From contig NZ_JACGWV010000001.1 of the NCBI RefSeq assembly GCF_014137995.1, positions 1,364,001-1,428,000 of the forward strand: a stretch of DNA of 64,000 nucleotides. Reading direction: 5' to 3'. Made by a program: the position numbers and the translations under genes. Positions 40,251 to 49,460 of the stretch are shown here, piece after piece. The notes under the pieces were generated by a model. It saw only the letters and a list, made by a program, of their open reading frames with translations. It was not told the DNA's origin and did no database searches. This DNA is from Promicromonospora sukumoe. GTDB lineage: Bacteria; Actinomycetota; Actinomycetes; Actinomycetales; Cellulomonadaceae. How positions within the stretch are numbered: the stretch's first letter is position 1; every line of letters starts with the position of its first letter.

Positions 40251-41755
40251 CCGACCAGCCCATCCGCCACGTTCCCGCCGACCTGCCCGACCGCATCCGG
40301 CACTACATCGGCGGCAAGCTTGTCGACTCGGCCGACGGCGGCATGTTCGACGTGCTCGACCCCGTCTCCAACGAGGTGTACGTGCGGGCCGCGGCCGGGC
40401 AGGCGGCCGACGTCGACCGCGCCGTGGCCGCCGCCCGCACCGCGTTCACTGACGGGCCGTGGCCGCGGATGGCGCCGCGCGAGCGCTCCCGGGTGCTGCA
40501 CCGCATCGCCGACCTCGTCGAGTCCCGCGACGCGCGGCTGGCCGAGCTGGAGAGCTTCGACTCCGGCCTGCCCATCACGCAGGCGCTGGGCCAGGCCCGG
40601 CGGGCCGCGGAGAACTTCCGGTTCTTCGCCGACCTGGTCGTGGCCCAGACGGACGACGCGTTCAAGGTGCCCGGCCGCCAGCTCAACTACGTCAACCGCA
40701 AGCCGATCGGCGTCGCGGGCCTCATCACGCCCTGGAACACGCCGTTCATGCTGGAGTCGTGGAAGCTCGGCCCCGCGCTCGCGACCGGCAACACCGTGGT
40801 GCTCAAGCCCGCCGAGTTCACGCCCCTGTCGGCGTCCCTGTGGGCCGGGATCTTCGAGGAGGCCGGGCTGCCCGAGGGCGTGTTCAACCTGGTCAACGGC
40901 CTGGGCGAGGAGGCGGGCGACGCGCTGGTCAAGCACCCGGACGTACCCCTGATCTCGTTCACGGGGGAGAGCCGCACCGGCGAGACGATCTTCGCCAACG
41001 CCGCCCCGTACCTCAAGGGCCTCTCCATGGAGCTGGGCGGCAAGTCGCCCGCCGTCGTCTTCGCCGACGCCGACCTGGACGCCGCGATCGACGCGACGAT
41101 CTTCGGCGTCTTCTCGCTCAACGGCGAGCGCTGCACCGCGGGCAGCCGCATCCTCGTGGAGCGCGCCGTCTACGACGAGTTCGTCGAGCGGTACGCCGCC
41201 CAGGCCCGGCGCGTGGTGGTGGGCGACCCGCACGACCCGGCCACCGAGGTCGGCGCGCTGGTGCACCCCGAGCACTACGCCAAGGTCATGAGCTACGTCG
41301 AGATCGGCAAGGGCGAGGGCCGCCTCGTGGCGGGCGGCGGCCGGCCCGAGGGCTTCCCGACCGGGAACTACGTGGCGCCCACCGTCTTCGCGGACGTGCC
41401 GCCGTCGGCCCGGATCTTCCAGGAGGAGATCTTCGGCCCCGTCGTCGCGATCACGCCGTTCGACACCGACGAGGAGGCGCTCGCGCTGGCCAACGGCGTG
41501 CGGTACGGGCTGGCCGCCTACGTGTGGACCAACGACCTGCGGCGCGCGCACACGTTCAGCCAGTCCGTCGAGGCGGGCATGGTCTGGCTCAACTCGAACA
41601 ACGTGCGCGACCTGCGCACGCCGTTCGGCGGTGTCAAGGCCTCCGGCCTGGGCCACGAGGGCGGCTACCGCTCCATCGACTTCTACACGCACCAGCAGGC
41701 CGTGCACGTCACGCTCGGCGCGGCGCACCACCCCACGTTCGGCAAGGGAGCCTGA
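40247..41755 (+). CDS. hpaE: 5-carboxymethyl-2-hydroxymuconate semialdehyde dehydrogenase, 502 aa
   Basis: NAD+-dependent aldehyde dehydrogenase. Glu262 (Met-Glu-Leu-Gly-Gly-Lys-Ser-Pro) and catalytic Cys296 (Asn-Gly-Glu-Arg-Cys-Thr-Ala-Gly-Ser-Arg) are present, with Asn163 in Pro-Trp-Asn. The Gly-Glu-Arg-Cys-Thr and final Phe-Gly-Gly-Val-Lys-Ala-Ser-Gly segments agree with HpaE/HpcC. It oxidises the ring-cleavage product of homoprotocatechuate. The substrate is inferred from the operon: the dioxygenase is the next gene. GTG 40247 overlaps the GntR stop. Confidence 0.88.
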   Translation: MTDQPIRHVPADLPDRIRHYIGGKLVDSADGGMFDVLDPVSNEVYVRAAAGQAADVDRAVAAARTAFTDGPWPRMAPRERSRVLHRIADLVESRDARLAELESFDSGLPITQALGQARRAAENFRFFADLVVAQTDDAFKVPGRQLNYVNRKPIGVAGLITPWNTPFMLESWKLGPALATGNTVVLKPAEFTPLSASLWAGIFEEAGLPEGVFNLVNGLGEEAGDALVKHPDVPLISFTGESRTGETIFANAAPYLKGLSMELGGKSPAVVFADADLDAAIDATIFGVFSLNGERCTAGSRILVERAVYDEFVERYAAQARRVVVGDPHDPATEVGALVHPEHYAKVMSYVEIGKGEGRLVAGGGRPEGFPTGNYVAPTVFADVPPSARIFQEEIFGPVVAITPFDTDEEALALANGVRYGLAAYVWTNDLRRAHTFSQSVEAGMVWLNSNNVRDLRTPFGGVKASGLGHEGGYRSIDFYTHQQAVHVTLGAAHHPTFGKGA

Positions 41756-41759
41756 CGCG

Positions 41760-42854
41760 ATGACGCACATCCCCACCCCGTTGGCGCCCCCGCCGGACAT
41801 CCTGCGGTGCGCGTACATGGAGCTCGTGGTCACCGACCTGGCCGCCTCCCGGAACTTCTACGTGGACGTGCTCGGCCTGATCGTCACGGAAGAGGACTCC
41901 GAGGCGGTGTACCTGCGGACCATCGAGGAGTTCATCCACCACAACCTGGTGCTGCGCCGGGGTCCGGTGGCCGCCGTCGCCGCCTTCTCCTACCGGGTGC
42001 GCAGCCCGCAGGAGCTCGACCGGGCCGTCGCCTTCTACACGGAGCTCGGCTGCGAGGTCCGCCGCGAGCCCGAGGGCTTCACCCGGGGCATCGGGGACTC
42101 GGTGCGCGTGGTCGACCCGCTCGGGTTCCCGTACGAGTTCTTCTACGACGTGCAGCACGTCGAGCGGCTCGCGTGGCGCTACGACCTGCACACGCCCGGC
42201 GCGCTGGTGCGCCTGGACCACTTCAACCAGGTCACCCCGGACGTGCCGCGCGCGGTGAAGTTCATGGAGGACCTCGGCTTCCGCGTCACCGAGGACATCC
42301 AGGACGCCGAGGGCACCACCTACGCCGCCTGGCTGCGCCGCAAGCCCACCGTGCACGACACCGCGATGACCGGCGGGGACGGCCCGCGCATGCACCACGT
42401 CGCGTTCGCCACCCACGAGAAGCACAACATCATCGCGATCTGCGACAAGCTCGGCGCCCTGCGCCTGAGCGACCGCATCGAGCGCGGCCCGGGCCGGCAC
42501 GGCGTCTCCAACGCGTTCTACCTGTACCTGCGCGACCCCGACGGACACCGCGTGGAGATCTACACGCAGGACTACTGGACGGGCGACCCCGACAACCCCG
42601 TGGTCACCTGGGACGTGCACGACAACCAGCGCCGCGACTGGTGGGGCAACCCCGTGGTGCCGTCCTGGTACACCGAGGCCTCGCCCGTCCTGGACCTCGA
42701 CGGCGTCCCGCAGCCCGTCGTCGCGCGCACCGACACCTCCGAGATGGCCGTGACCATCGGCGCGGACGGGTTCTCCTACACGCGCCCGGAGGACGACACC
42801 GACGAGCTGCCGTCGTGGAAGCAGGGCGAGTACAAGCTGGGGCACCAGCTGTGA
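41760..42854 (+). CDS. hpaD: 3,4-dihydroxyphenylacetate 2,3-dioxygenase, 364 aa
   Basis: Extradiol ring-cleavage dioxygenase of the VOC fold, very close in length and motif placement to the Brevibacterium fuscum enzyme (365 aa). Predicted iron ligands are His154, His213 (Met-His-His-Val) and Glu266; second-sphere His199 and His247 are also in place. It opens homoprotocatechuate between C2 and C3 to 5-carboxymethyl-2-hydroxymuconate semialdehyde. An ATG at 41760 five bases after the dehydrogenase stop; its own stop overlaps the hydratase start (GTGA). Confidence 0.93.
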   Translation: MTHIPTPLAPPPDILRCAYMELVVTDLAASRNFYVDVLGLIVTEEDSEAVYLRTIEEFIHHNLVLRRGPVAAVAAFSYRVRSPQELDRAVAFYTELGCEVRREPEGFTRGIGDSVRVVDPLGFPYEFFYDVQHVERLAWRYDLHTPGALVRLDHFNQVTPDVPRAVKFMEDLGFRVTEDIQDAEGTTYAAWLRRKPTVHDTAMTGGDGPRMHHVAFATHEKHNIIAICDKLGALRLSDRIERGPGRHGVSNAFYLYLRDPDGHRVEIYTQDYWTGDPDNPVVTWDVHDNQRRDWWGNPVVPSWYTEASPVLDLDGVPQPVVARTDTSEMAVTIGADGFSYTRPEDDTDELPSWKQGEYKLGHQL

Positions 42855-43675
42855 CGGGGCAGGCGGACGGCGCGGCGGCCGAGGGCCGCACGCTCGACGA
42901 CACGACGGTCACCGCCATCGCCGACGAGCTGGCCCGCGCCGAGGCCGACCGCGCCACGGTGCCGCTGCTCACCGCGCGGTACCCGGGCATGACCATCGAG
43001 GACTCCTACGCCGTGCAGAACACGTGGCGCCGGCGCGGCATCGAGGCCGGACGGCGCCCGGTGGGCCGCAAGATCGGCCTCACCTCCAAGGTCATGCAGG
43101 CCGCCACCGGCATCACCGAGCCCGACTACGGCGCGATCTTCGCCGACATGGTCCACGAGAACGGGTCGGTGATCGAGCACGCCCGGTTCTCGAACGTGCG
43201 GGTCGAGGTCGAGCTCGCCTTCGTGCTGAACGAGCGCGTGGCCGGGCCCGACGCCACGGTGTTCGACGTGCTGCGGGCCACCGAGTACGTGGTGCCCGCC
43301 CTGGAGATCCTGTCCTCCCGGGTCGAGCTGGCGGGGCGCACCATCGTCGACACCATCAGCGACAACGCCGCGATGGGCGGCATGGTCTACGGCGGCAACC
43401 CCGTGAAGGTGGGGGAGACCGACCTGCGCTGGGTCGCGGCCCTGCTCTACCGCAACGAGGTCATCGAGGAGTCGGGCGTCGCCGCCGCCGTGCTCAACCA
43501 CCCCGCGGCCGGCGTCGCCTGGCTCGCCAACAAGCTCGCCCGGCACGGCGACGCGCTGGAGCCCGGGGAGATCATCCTGGCCGGGTCGTTCACGCGGCCC
43601 CTGTGGGTCGAGCCGGGGGACACCGTGCTGGCAGACTACCGAGAGCTGGGGACCGTCTCGTGCCGATTCGTCTGA
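42851..43675 (+). CDS. hpaH: 2-oxo-hept-3-ene-1,7-dioate hydratase, 274 aa
   Basis: FAH-superfamily hydratase of the HpaH/MhpD type: Gly-Arg-Lys-Ile-Gly-Leu-Thr-Ser, a Phe-Ala-Asp-Met entry loop, Arg-Val-Glu-Val-Glu-Leu-Ala-Phe metal ligands and a C-terminal [11 protein letters not shown]. It adds water to 2-oxohept-3-enedioate to give 4-hydroxy-2-oxoheptanedioate. GTG at 42851 overlaps the dioxygenase stop; the end overlaps the aldolase gene by 16 bp. Confidence 0.92.
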   Translation: MTGQADGAAAEGRTLDDTTVTAIADELARAEADRATVPLLTARYPGMTIEDSYAVQNTWRRRGIEAGRRPVGRKIGLTSKVMQAATGITEPDYGAIFADMVHENGSVIEHARFSNVRVEVELAFVLNERVAGPDATVFDVLRATEYVVPALEILSSRVELAGRTIVDTISDNAAMGGMVYGGNPVKVGETDLRWVAALLYRNEVIEESGVAAAVLNHPAAGVAWLANKLARHGDALEPGEIILAGSFTRPLWVEPGDTVLADYRELGTVSCRFV

Positions 43676-44463
43676 CCCTCCCGCCCACGTTCCGCGACCG
43701 CATCGAGGCCGCGGGCCGGCCGTTGGCCGGCATGTGGGTGTGCACCGGCAGCCCTGTGGTGGCCGAGATCTGCGCCGGCGGCGGCCTCGACTGGCTCCTG
43801 ATCGACGGCGAGCACTCGCCGATCGGGCTGGAGACCACCACGGCCCTGCTCCAGGCGGTCGCTCCGTACCCCGTCACCCCGGTGGTCCGCGCGCCGTCGG
43901 GCGACCCCGTGGTGCTCAAGCAGCTCCTCGACCTCGGCGCCCAAAACGTTTTGGTGCCCATGGTCGACACGGCCGACCAGGCCCACGACGCCGTCCGCGC
44001 CGTGCGCTACCCGCCGCGCGGCATCCGCGGCGTCGGCAGCGCCCTGTCCCGCGGCGCCCGCTGGAACCGCGTCCCGGACTACCTGGCCGACGCCGACCGG
44101 CACGTCTCCCTGTTCGTCCAGGTCGAGTCCGTCACCGGCGTCGAGAACGCCGCCCGGATCGCCGGCGTCGACGGCGTGGACGGCGTCTTCGTCGGCCCCT
44201 CCGACCTCGCCGCGTCCATGGGCCTGCTCGGGCAGCAGACCCACCCCGCCGTCACCGCCGCCGTGCACCGCACCTTCGAGGTCGTCCGCGAGGTGGGCAA
44301 ACCCGTCGGCGTCAACGCCTTCGACCCCGCCGTCGCCCAGGCCTACCTCGACGCCGGGGCGTCCTTCGTGCTCGTCGGCGCCGACGTCGCGCTGCTCGCC
44401 CGGGGCGCGGAGGCGCTCGCGGACCGCTGGACGGCCGACCCTCCGGCGGGCACCGCCGGGTAG
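43660..44463 (+). CDS. hpaI: 4-hydroxy-2-oxoheptanedioate aldolase (HpaI/HpcH), 267 aa
   Basis: Class II TIM-barrel aldolase that splits 4-hydroxy-2-oxoheptanedioate to pyruvate and succinic semialdehyde. Motifs: [12 protein letters not shown] (base His), Gln-Val-Glu-Ser metal Glu, and [12 protein letters not shown]al Asp. The GTG at 43660 lies within the end of the hydratase gene in a different frame; the next start candidates would remove the first strand. Last pathway gene of the operon; no succinic semialdehyde dehydrogenase gene follows. Confidence 0.92.
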   Translation: MPIRLTLPPTFRDRIEAAGRPLAGMWVCTGSPVVAEICAGGGLDWLLIDGEHSPIGLETTTALLQAVAPYPVTPVVRAPSGDPVVLKQLLDLGAQNVLVPMVDTADQAHDAVRAVRYPPRGIRGVGSALSRGARWNRVPDYLADADRHVSLFVQVESVTGVENAARIAGVDGVDGVFVGPSDLAASMGLLGQQTHPAVTAAVHRTFEVVREVGKPVGVNAFDPAVAQAYLDAGASFVLVGADVALLARGAEALADRWTADPPAGTAG

Positions 44464-44473
44464 CGTTCGGTCC

Positions 44474-45427
44474 ATGCGTCTGGGCGTCCTCGACATCGGT
44501 TCCAACACGGGCCACCTGCTGGTGGTCGACGCCCACGGCGGCGCGGCGCCGCTGCCCGCGTCGTCGTACAAGCAGCCGCTGCGGCTGGCCGAGCACCTGG
44601 ACGACGACGGCGCCGTCGGGCCGGCAGGCGTGGACGCCCTCGTGGAGTTCACGGCCCAGGCCGTGCGGGTCGCGGAGGAGCGGGGCTGCGCGGAGACGCT
44701 GGCGTTCGCGACGTCCGCCGTCCGGGAGTCGGTGAACGCCGAGGCGGTGCTGGCGGCCGTGCAGGAGCGCACCGGGGTGCAGCTGGAGGTGCTCAGCGGC
44801 GCGGACGAGGCCCGGCTCACGTTCCTCGCGGTGCGCCGGTGGTTCGGCTGGTCGGCCGGGCGGCTGGCCGTGTTCGACATCGGCGGCGGGTCCCTGGAGA
44901 TCGCCGGGGGCGCGGACGAGGCGCCCGACGCCGCCTGGTCGCTCCCGCTCGGGGCCGCGCGCCTGGCCCGCAGCCACTTCGGCATCCCGCGCGACGGCGC
45001 CGGGCCGGACGCCGAGGCGCTGCACGCCCTGCGCCGGGACCTGCGGGCCGACATCGCCCGGAACGCCGGGAGCCTGCTGCGCGGCGGGCGCCCCGACCGC
45101 GCGGCCGCGACGTCCAAGACCTTCCGGTCGCTCGCCCGGATCTGCGGCGCCGCGCCCGCCGCGGACGGGCCGCTGGTGCCGCGGGCGCTGCGGCTCGACG
45201 ACCTGCGCGAGCGGATGGACGAGCTGGTCCGCACGGCCCCCGCGGACCTGGCGGAGCTGCCCGGCGTCTCGCCGAGCCGTGCCCACCAGATCGTGCCCGG
45301 CGCGTTGGTGGCCGAGGCCTGCATGGACGTCTTCGACCTGCCCGAGCTGGAGATCTGCCCCTGGGCGCTGCGCGAGGGCGTGATCCTGGAGCGGCTCGAC
45401 CAGATGCCGCACCTCACCGTCGCCTGA
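44474..45427 (+). CDS. Ppx/GppA phosphatase family protein, 317 aa
   Basis: ASKHA-fold phosphatase, with Asp-Ile-Gly-Ser-Asn-Thr near the N-terminus (phosphate 1), Ala-Thr-Ser-Ala-Val-Arg-Glu-Ser, and Phe-Asp-Ile-Gly-Gly-Gly-Ser-Leu-Glu (phosphate 2). It corresponds to the shorter actinobacterial Ppx1-like form that acts on polyphosphate or on pppGpp. Its start lies 10 bp after the aldolase stop, so some read-through from the catabolic operon is possible, but no link in function is evident. Confidence 0.88.
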   Translation: MRLGVLDIGSNTGHLLVVDAHGGAAPLPASSYKQPLRLAEHLDDDGAVGPAGVDALVEFTAQAVRVAEERGCAETLAFATSAVRESVNAEAVLAAVQERTGVQLEVLSGADEARLTFLAVRRWFGWSAGRLAVFDIGGGSLEIAGGADEAPDAAWSLPLGAARLARSHFGIPRDGAGPDAEALHALRRDLRADIARNAGSLLRGGRPDRAAATSKTFRSLARICGAAPAADGPLVPRALRLDDLRERMDELVRTAPADLAELPGVSPSRAHQIVPGALVAEACMDVFDLPELEICPWALREGVILERLDQMPHLTVA

Positions 45428-45484
45428 CGTGGTCGCGGCCGGCCTCGCGGTCGGCCCGGTCAGGCGCAGGCGGATACTGGCCGT

Positions 45485-46369
45485 ATGCCCCTCGTCACGA
45501 GTCCCGTCGAACGCCTGCGTGCCCGGGTGGGCGACGCCCTGTTCACGAAGGTGGCCGGGCCCCAGGGGTTCGAGGCGCGCGACCGCATCCACCTCACGCC
45601 CGGGCCGCGCTGGTTCCCGCCCGGCAGCCCGATCCGCCGGGTGCACGCCGACTCCGCGACGTTCGCGGGCGGGCTGCGGGCCCTGCTGCTCCAGTCGCTG
45701 CACCCGCTGGCGATGGCGGGCGTCGCGGGCCACTCCGGCTACCGCGGCGACCCGTGGGGGCGGCTGGCCCGCACCTCCACCTTCCTGGCGACGACGACGT
45801 TCGCCACCGCGGACCACGCCCAGGAGATGGTCGACCGGGTGCGCGCCGTGCACGACCGGGTGCGGGGCCGGGCCCCCGACGGCCGCCCGTACCGCGCGAG
45901 CGACCCGCACCTGCTGACCTGGGTGCACGTCGCGGAGGCGGACTCGTTCCTGGCGGCCCACCAGCGCTACGGCGAGCGGCCGCTCAGCCCCGCCGAGGCC
46001 GACGAGTACGTGGCCCAGTCCGGCCGGGTCGCCCGCGCGCTCGGGGCCGAGGTGGTCCCCGAGTCGGTCGCCGAGCTGGGGGAGTGCCTGCGCTCGTACC
46101 GGGACGAGCTGGCGGCCACGCCCGAGGCGCTCGACACCGCGCACTTCCTGCTGCGGGAGCCGCCGCTGCCCCCGGTCGCCCGCGGGCCGTACCGCCTGCT
46201 GGCGGCGGGTTCCGTGGCGCTGCTGCCGGTCTGGGCGCGCACGGAGCTGGACGTCGAGACCTGGTTCAGCCGGAACCTCGGCGGCCCTGCCGGGGCCGTG
46301 GCCGTCCGGGGCGTGCGGTGGGGACTCGGGTCCGCCGGAGGCCGGGAACGCTGGGCCTCAGTAGCCTGA
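45485..46369 (+). CDS. MpaB/rubber-oxygenase family (DUF2236) protein, 294 aa
   Basis: Helical protein of the oxygenase MpaB family, related to latex-clearing protein. Family landmarks are Gly-Gly-Leu-Arg-Ala-Leu-Leu-Leu-Gln-Ser-Leu-His-Pro, Ala-Gly-Val-Ala-Gly-His-Ser, Arg-Thr-Ser-Thr-Phe-Leu, and Leu-Leu-Thr-Trp-Val-His-Val-Ala-Glu. Relatives bind heme b and oxidise mycophenolic acid precursors or rubber; most bacterial ones are of unknown function. ATG 45485. It is followed four bases later by the YciI-like gene, with which it is probably co-transcribed. Confidence 0.8.
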   Translation: MPLVTSPVERLRARVGDALFTKVAGPQGFEARDRIHLTPGPRWFPPGSPIRRVHADSATFAGGLRALLLQSLHPLAMAGVAGHSGYRGDPWGRLARTSTFLATTTFATADHAQEMVDRVRAVHDRVRGRAPDGRPYRASDPHLLTWVHVAEADSFLAAHQRYGERPLSPAEADEYVAQSGRVARALGAEVVPESVAELGECLRSYRDELAATPEALDTAHFLLREPPLPPVARGPYRLLAAGSVALLPVWARTELDVETWFSRNLGGPAGAVAVRGVRWGLGSAGGRERWASVA

Positions 46370-46373
46370 AACC

Positions 46374-46760
46374 ATGGCCAGCGACCCCGACGTCCCCGAC
46401 GCCTTCGACGTGTACACGGTCGTGGTCCTGAGGCGTCCGCGGAACGCGCCCGCCATCAGCGACGACGCCCTCATCGACCTCCAGGCGCGGCACCTCGCCT
46501 ACCGCGCCGACCTGCGGCGGCAGGGCCTGCTCGTCGTGAACGGGCCGTTCGACCTGCGCAGCGACCCGTCGTACCGCGGGATGTCGATCTTCGCGTGCGA
46601 CCCCGACGAGGCCGCCCGGCTGTCCGACGCCGACCCCTCCGTCGCGGCGGGCCGCCTCGCCTACGACGTGCTGGAGTGGTGGGTCGCCCCCGGCTCGCTC
46701 GCCTTCCCGCACGCCGCGGCGCCGGTGGGCGAACGGCGCGAGATGCCCGACGACGACTGA
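46374..46760 (+). CDS. YciI-like (YCII-related) family protein, 128 aa
   Basis: A small ferredoxin-like fold protein with the Leu-Gln-Ala-Arg-His-Leu-Ala-Tyr helix (His as the candidate catalytic residue), a Val-Val-Asn-Gly-Pro-Phe strand and Met-Ser-Ile-Phe before Asp-Pro-Asp-Glu-Ala. YCII proteins are thought to be lyases or dehydrochlorinase-like enzymes; substrate unknown. ATG 46374 directly after the MpaB-like gene. A long perfect palindrome lies nine bases beyond the stop. Confidence 0.72.
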   Translation: MASDPDVPDAFDVYTVVVLRRPRNAPAISDDALIDLQARHLAYRADLRRQGLLVVNGPFDLRSDPSYRGMSIFACDPDEAARLSDADPSVAAGRLAYDVLEWWVAPGSLAFPHAAAPVGERREMPDDD

Positions 46761-46769
46761 GCACCGCAC

Positions 46770-46817
46770 CGCTGGTCGAGCTTGTCGAGACCTGGGTCTC
46801 GACAAGCTCGACCAGCG
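46770..46817. terminator. 48-bp palindrome with GGTCGAGCTTGTCGAGACC arms
   Basis: Perfect 23-base arms (46770-46792 and 46795-46817) around TG, lying between the convergent YciI-like and FtsX genes; part of the arm is repeated again at 46821-46832. I recall this arm sequence as a widespread intergenic element of Micrococcales. The position fits a bidirectional terminator or a REP-like element. Confidence 0.75.
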
Positions 46818-46838
46818 ACAGCTCGACCAGCGGAGCCG

Positions 46839-49460
46839 TTACTCCACGCCGAGCGCCGCCACCGGGGAGGTGCGGGAGGCCGCCCGCGCCGGGAGGACCG
46901 AGGCGAGGAGCCCGGCGACCAGCGCGACGACCAGCACCGCCACGATGTCGGTCCATGGGACGGCGTACCGCACGTCGCCCATGATGGACAGGGCGGTCGC
47001 GGCCCCGGCCCAGCCGAACACCAGCCCGAGCACGACGCCGAGCACGGCGCCGACCCCGGCGATGAGCATGCCCTCGACGGCCAGCATGCCGCGCAGCTGC
47101 TCCTTGCTCAGCCCGATCGCCCGCAGGGTCGCGGACTCGCGGGTGCGCTCGATGACTGACAGGGACAGCGTGTTGGTCACGCCGATCAGGGCGATCACGA
47201 CGGCCACGGCGAGCAGGCCCACCACGATGCCGAGGATCACGTCCACGACCTGGCGGAACTGCGCGGCCTGCGCCGCCGGGCCCATGACGAACGCGTCGCC
47301 GTCGACCTGCGCGGCGGCGTCCTGGACGTCGGTCAGCACGGCGGCGGCCTCGGCGCCCGAGATCTGCGCCCAGATGTCGGTCCAGGCGTTCCCGGGGGTC
47401 TCCAGGTCGACGACGCGGGCGAGGTCCCCGGTCGTCACCGTGCGGTTGAGCGCCTCGGAGCCCGTGATGACGACGGTCAGGTCGACCTCGCCCTCGGGCC
47501 CGACGACGGAGGCGGTGTCGCCCGCGCCGAGGGACAGCGAGTCGGCGGCCTCCTCCGTCAGCAGGATCGACCCCTCGGTCAGCAGTGCCGCCTCCTCGGG
47601 CACGTTGACGACGTCGGCCAGGTCGCCCGGGTCGGCGGCCACGACGCCGGTGTCCTCCACGCCCTCCAGCGTGACCGGCGCCTGGGTTACGAGGGCCGTG
47701 GCGCCCACGCCCTCGGTGTCTGCGACGGCGGCCCGCATGTCGTCGATGTACTCCGGCGCGGACGTCGACACGCTCACGTCGTACGGGAAGGACTCGTCGA
47801 GCAGGCTGTCCGCCGAGATGCGGGCGCTAGCCGCGCCGGTGGACATCATGGTGACCAGCGTGACGCCGATGAGCAGCGCCGTGGAGGTGGCCGCCGTCCG
47901 GCGCGGGTTGCGCAGGGTGTTCGCCACCGCCAGGCGCGACGCCGGGCCGCTCCGGGCCACGAGCGAGCCCAGGCCGGCCGCGACGCGCGGCAGCCAGAGC
48001 ACCGCGCTGAGTACGACGCCGAAGAACGCCAGCGCGCCGCCGCCGACGGCCGCGACGAGGCCGAACTGCGGGGAGCCGGCGGTGCCCAGGGCGACGCCGA
48101 CGCCGAGCAGCCCGAAGCCGCCCACGAGGCACAGGATCGAGATGACCAGGCGGGCGCGGCCCGCACGGGCACGCAGCGTCGGCGCGTCGGCCGGGCGCAG
48201 CGCGGCGAGCGGGGCCACGCGGGTCGCCGAGCGGGCCGGGGCGAGCGCGGCCAGCACCGTCACGAGGGTGCCGACGGCCAGCGGCAGCACGACCGACTGC
48301 CAGGTCAGGGTGATCGCCGACGGGATCGGCACGCCGAGGTCGAACGCCGGCGCCACCAGCAGCGCGACCTGGGCCAGCACGGCGCCCGTCACGATGCCGA
48401 CGGCCGAGGCGACCGCGCCGAGGATGGCGGCCTCCAGCAGGACGCTCCGGTAGAGCTGGCCGGTCCCGGCGCCGATGCAGCGCAGCAGGGCGAGCGTCCG
48501 GGTGCGCTGGGCGACGAGCACCTGGAACGTGTTGGTGATGACCATGGCCGCGATGAGCAGCGCGATGGCGGCGAAGGTCAGCACGAAGACGAGGAAGACG
48601 AGGTCCTGTCCGCCGGTCTGCGCGGCGGTCTGCTCGGTGGCGACCTCCTCGACGGTCTGGACGGACACGTCGGCGGGGGCGTCGGCGGTGGCCGTCCGGA
48701 TCGCGTCGTCCACCGCGGCGGGCACGGCGGCGCCGTCCAGCGGGGTGCCGAGCGTGACGACCAGCTCCCGGACCGGGTTGGGCCAGGGCTCCTCCGCGTT
48801 CCAGGCGTCGAGCGTGGCGGCCGGGACCGCGGCGGCCCCGCCGTAGATCGAGAAGGCGCCGTACGGGTCGGCCAGCAGGCCGGTCACGGTCAGCGTCTCG
48901 GTGACGTCCTCGGGGTCGCCCAGCTCCTCGGCGGGGTCCATGGCCTCGCTGTCGGCCCAGCCCTCGGGGTACAGGGTGCGACCGAGCGTCACGGTGTCGC
49001 CCAGGCCGACCTCCAGGCGGTCGGCGACCTCGGGGGTCAGCGCCACCTCGTCGTCGGCGGCGGGCCAGGCGCCGTCGGTCAGCTCCAGCGGGGAGAGCCG
49101 CGGGTCGGCGGGGACCGGCGCGAACGTCTGGTAGCCGCCCCGGCCGCCGTTGCGCAGGTCGCCCGACCAGCTCGTGACGGGCTGGACCGTCTCGACGCCG
49201 TCCACGTCCGCGACGGCGGCGACGTCGTCGGCGGAGAAGGAGGCGTCGGTCATGTCGTCGAGCGAGACGACGACGTCGGCGCGCGCGTACTCGGCGGCGA
49301 CCATGTCATGGGTGGTGCCCTGGATGACGCTGCCGGCGAGCAGGGTCACGGTGACGAACGCGGTGCTGATCAGGATCGCGACACCGGCGGCGGCGAGCCG
49401 GCCGGTGCTGCGGCGCATCTGCCCCAGGGTGAGGCGTGCGGTGGGGAAGGAGGTCGACAT
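46839..49460 (-). CDS. FtsX-type ABC transporter permease (MacB-like), 873 aa
   Basis: Large permease with two repeated FtsX halves: a helix, a long extracellular region and three further helices in each. The first extracellular domain is about residues 45-245 and the second about 505-700, separated by the helix bundle; Asn-Thr-Leu-Arg-Asn-Pro-Arg-Arg-Thr-Ala-Ala is the entry to the second half. Such permeases work as MacB/LolC-like mechanotransmitters in peptide or lipoprotein export. ATG 49458-49460 shares one base with the ATPase stop; a GTG three bases upstream is equally possible. Confidence 0.9.
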   Translation of the reverse strand: MSTSFPTARLTLGQMRRSTGRLAAAGVAILISTAFVTVTLLAGSVIQGTTHDMVAAEYARADVVVSLDDMTDASFSADDVAAVADVDGVETVQPVTSWSGDLRNGGRGGYQTFAPVPADPRLSPLELTDGAWPAADDEVALTPEVADRLEVGLGDTVTLGRTLYPEGWADSEAMDPAEELGDPEDVTETLTVTGLLADPYGAFSIYGGAAAVPAATLDAWNAEEPWPNPVRELVVTLGTPLDGAAVPAAVDDAIRTATADAPADVSVQTVEEVATEQTAAQTGGQDLVFLVFVLTFAAIALLIAAMVITNTFQVLVAQRTRTLALLRCIGAGTGQLYRSVLLEAAILGAVASAVGIVTGAVLAQVALLVAPAFDLGVPIPSAITLTWQSVVLPLAVGTLVTVLAALAPARSATRVAPLAALRPADAPTLRARAGRARLVISILCLVGGFGLLGVGVALGTAGSPQFGLVAAVGGGALAFFGVVLSAVLWLPRVAAGLGSLVARSGPASRLAVANTLRNPRRTAATSTALLIGVTLVTMMSTGAASARISADSLLDESFPYDVSVSTSAPEYIDDMRAAVADTEGVGATALVTQAPVTLEGVEDTGVVAADPGDLADVVNVPEEAALLTEGSILLTEEAADSLSLGAGDTASVVGPEGEVDLTVVITGSEALNRTVTTGDLARVVDLETPGNAWTDIWAQISGAEAAAVLTDVQDAAAQVDGDAFVMGPAAQAAQFRQVVDVILGIVVGLLAVAVVIALIGVTNTLSLSVIERTRESATLRAIGLSKEQLRGMLAVEGMLIAGVGAVLGVVLGLVFGWAGAATALSIMGDVRYAVPWTDIVAVLVVALVAGLLASVLPARAASRTSPVAALGVE

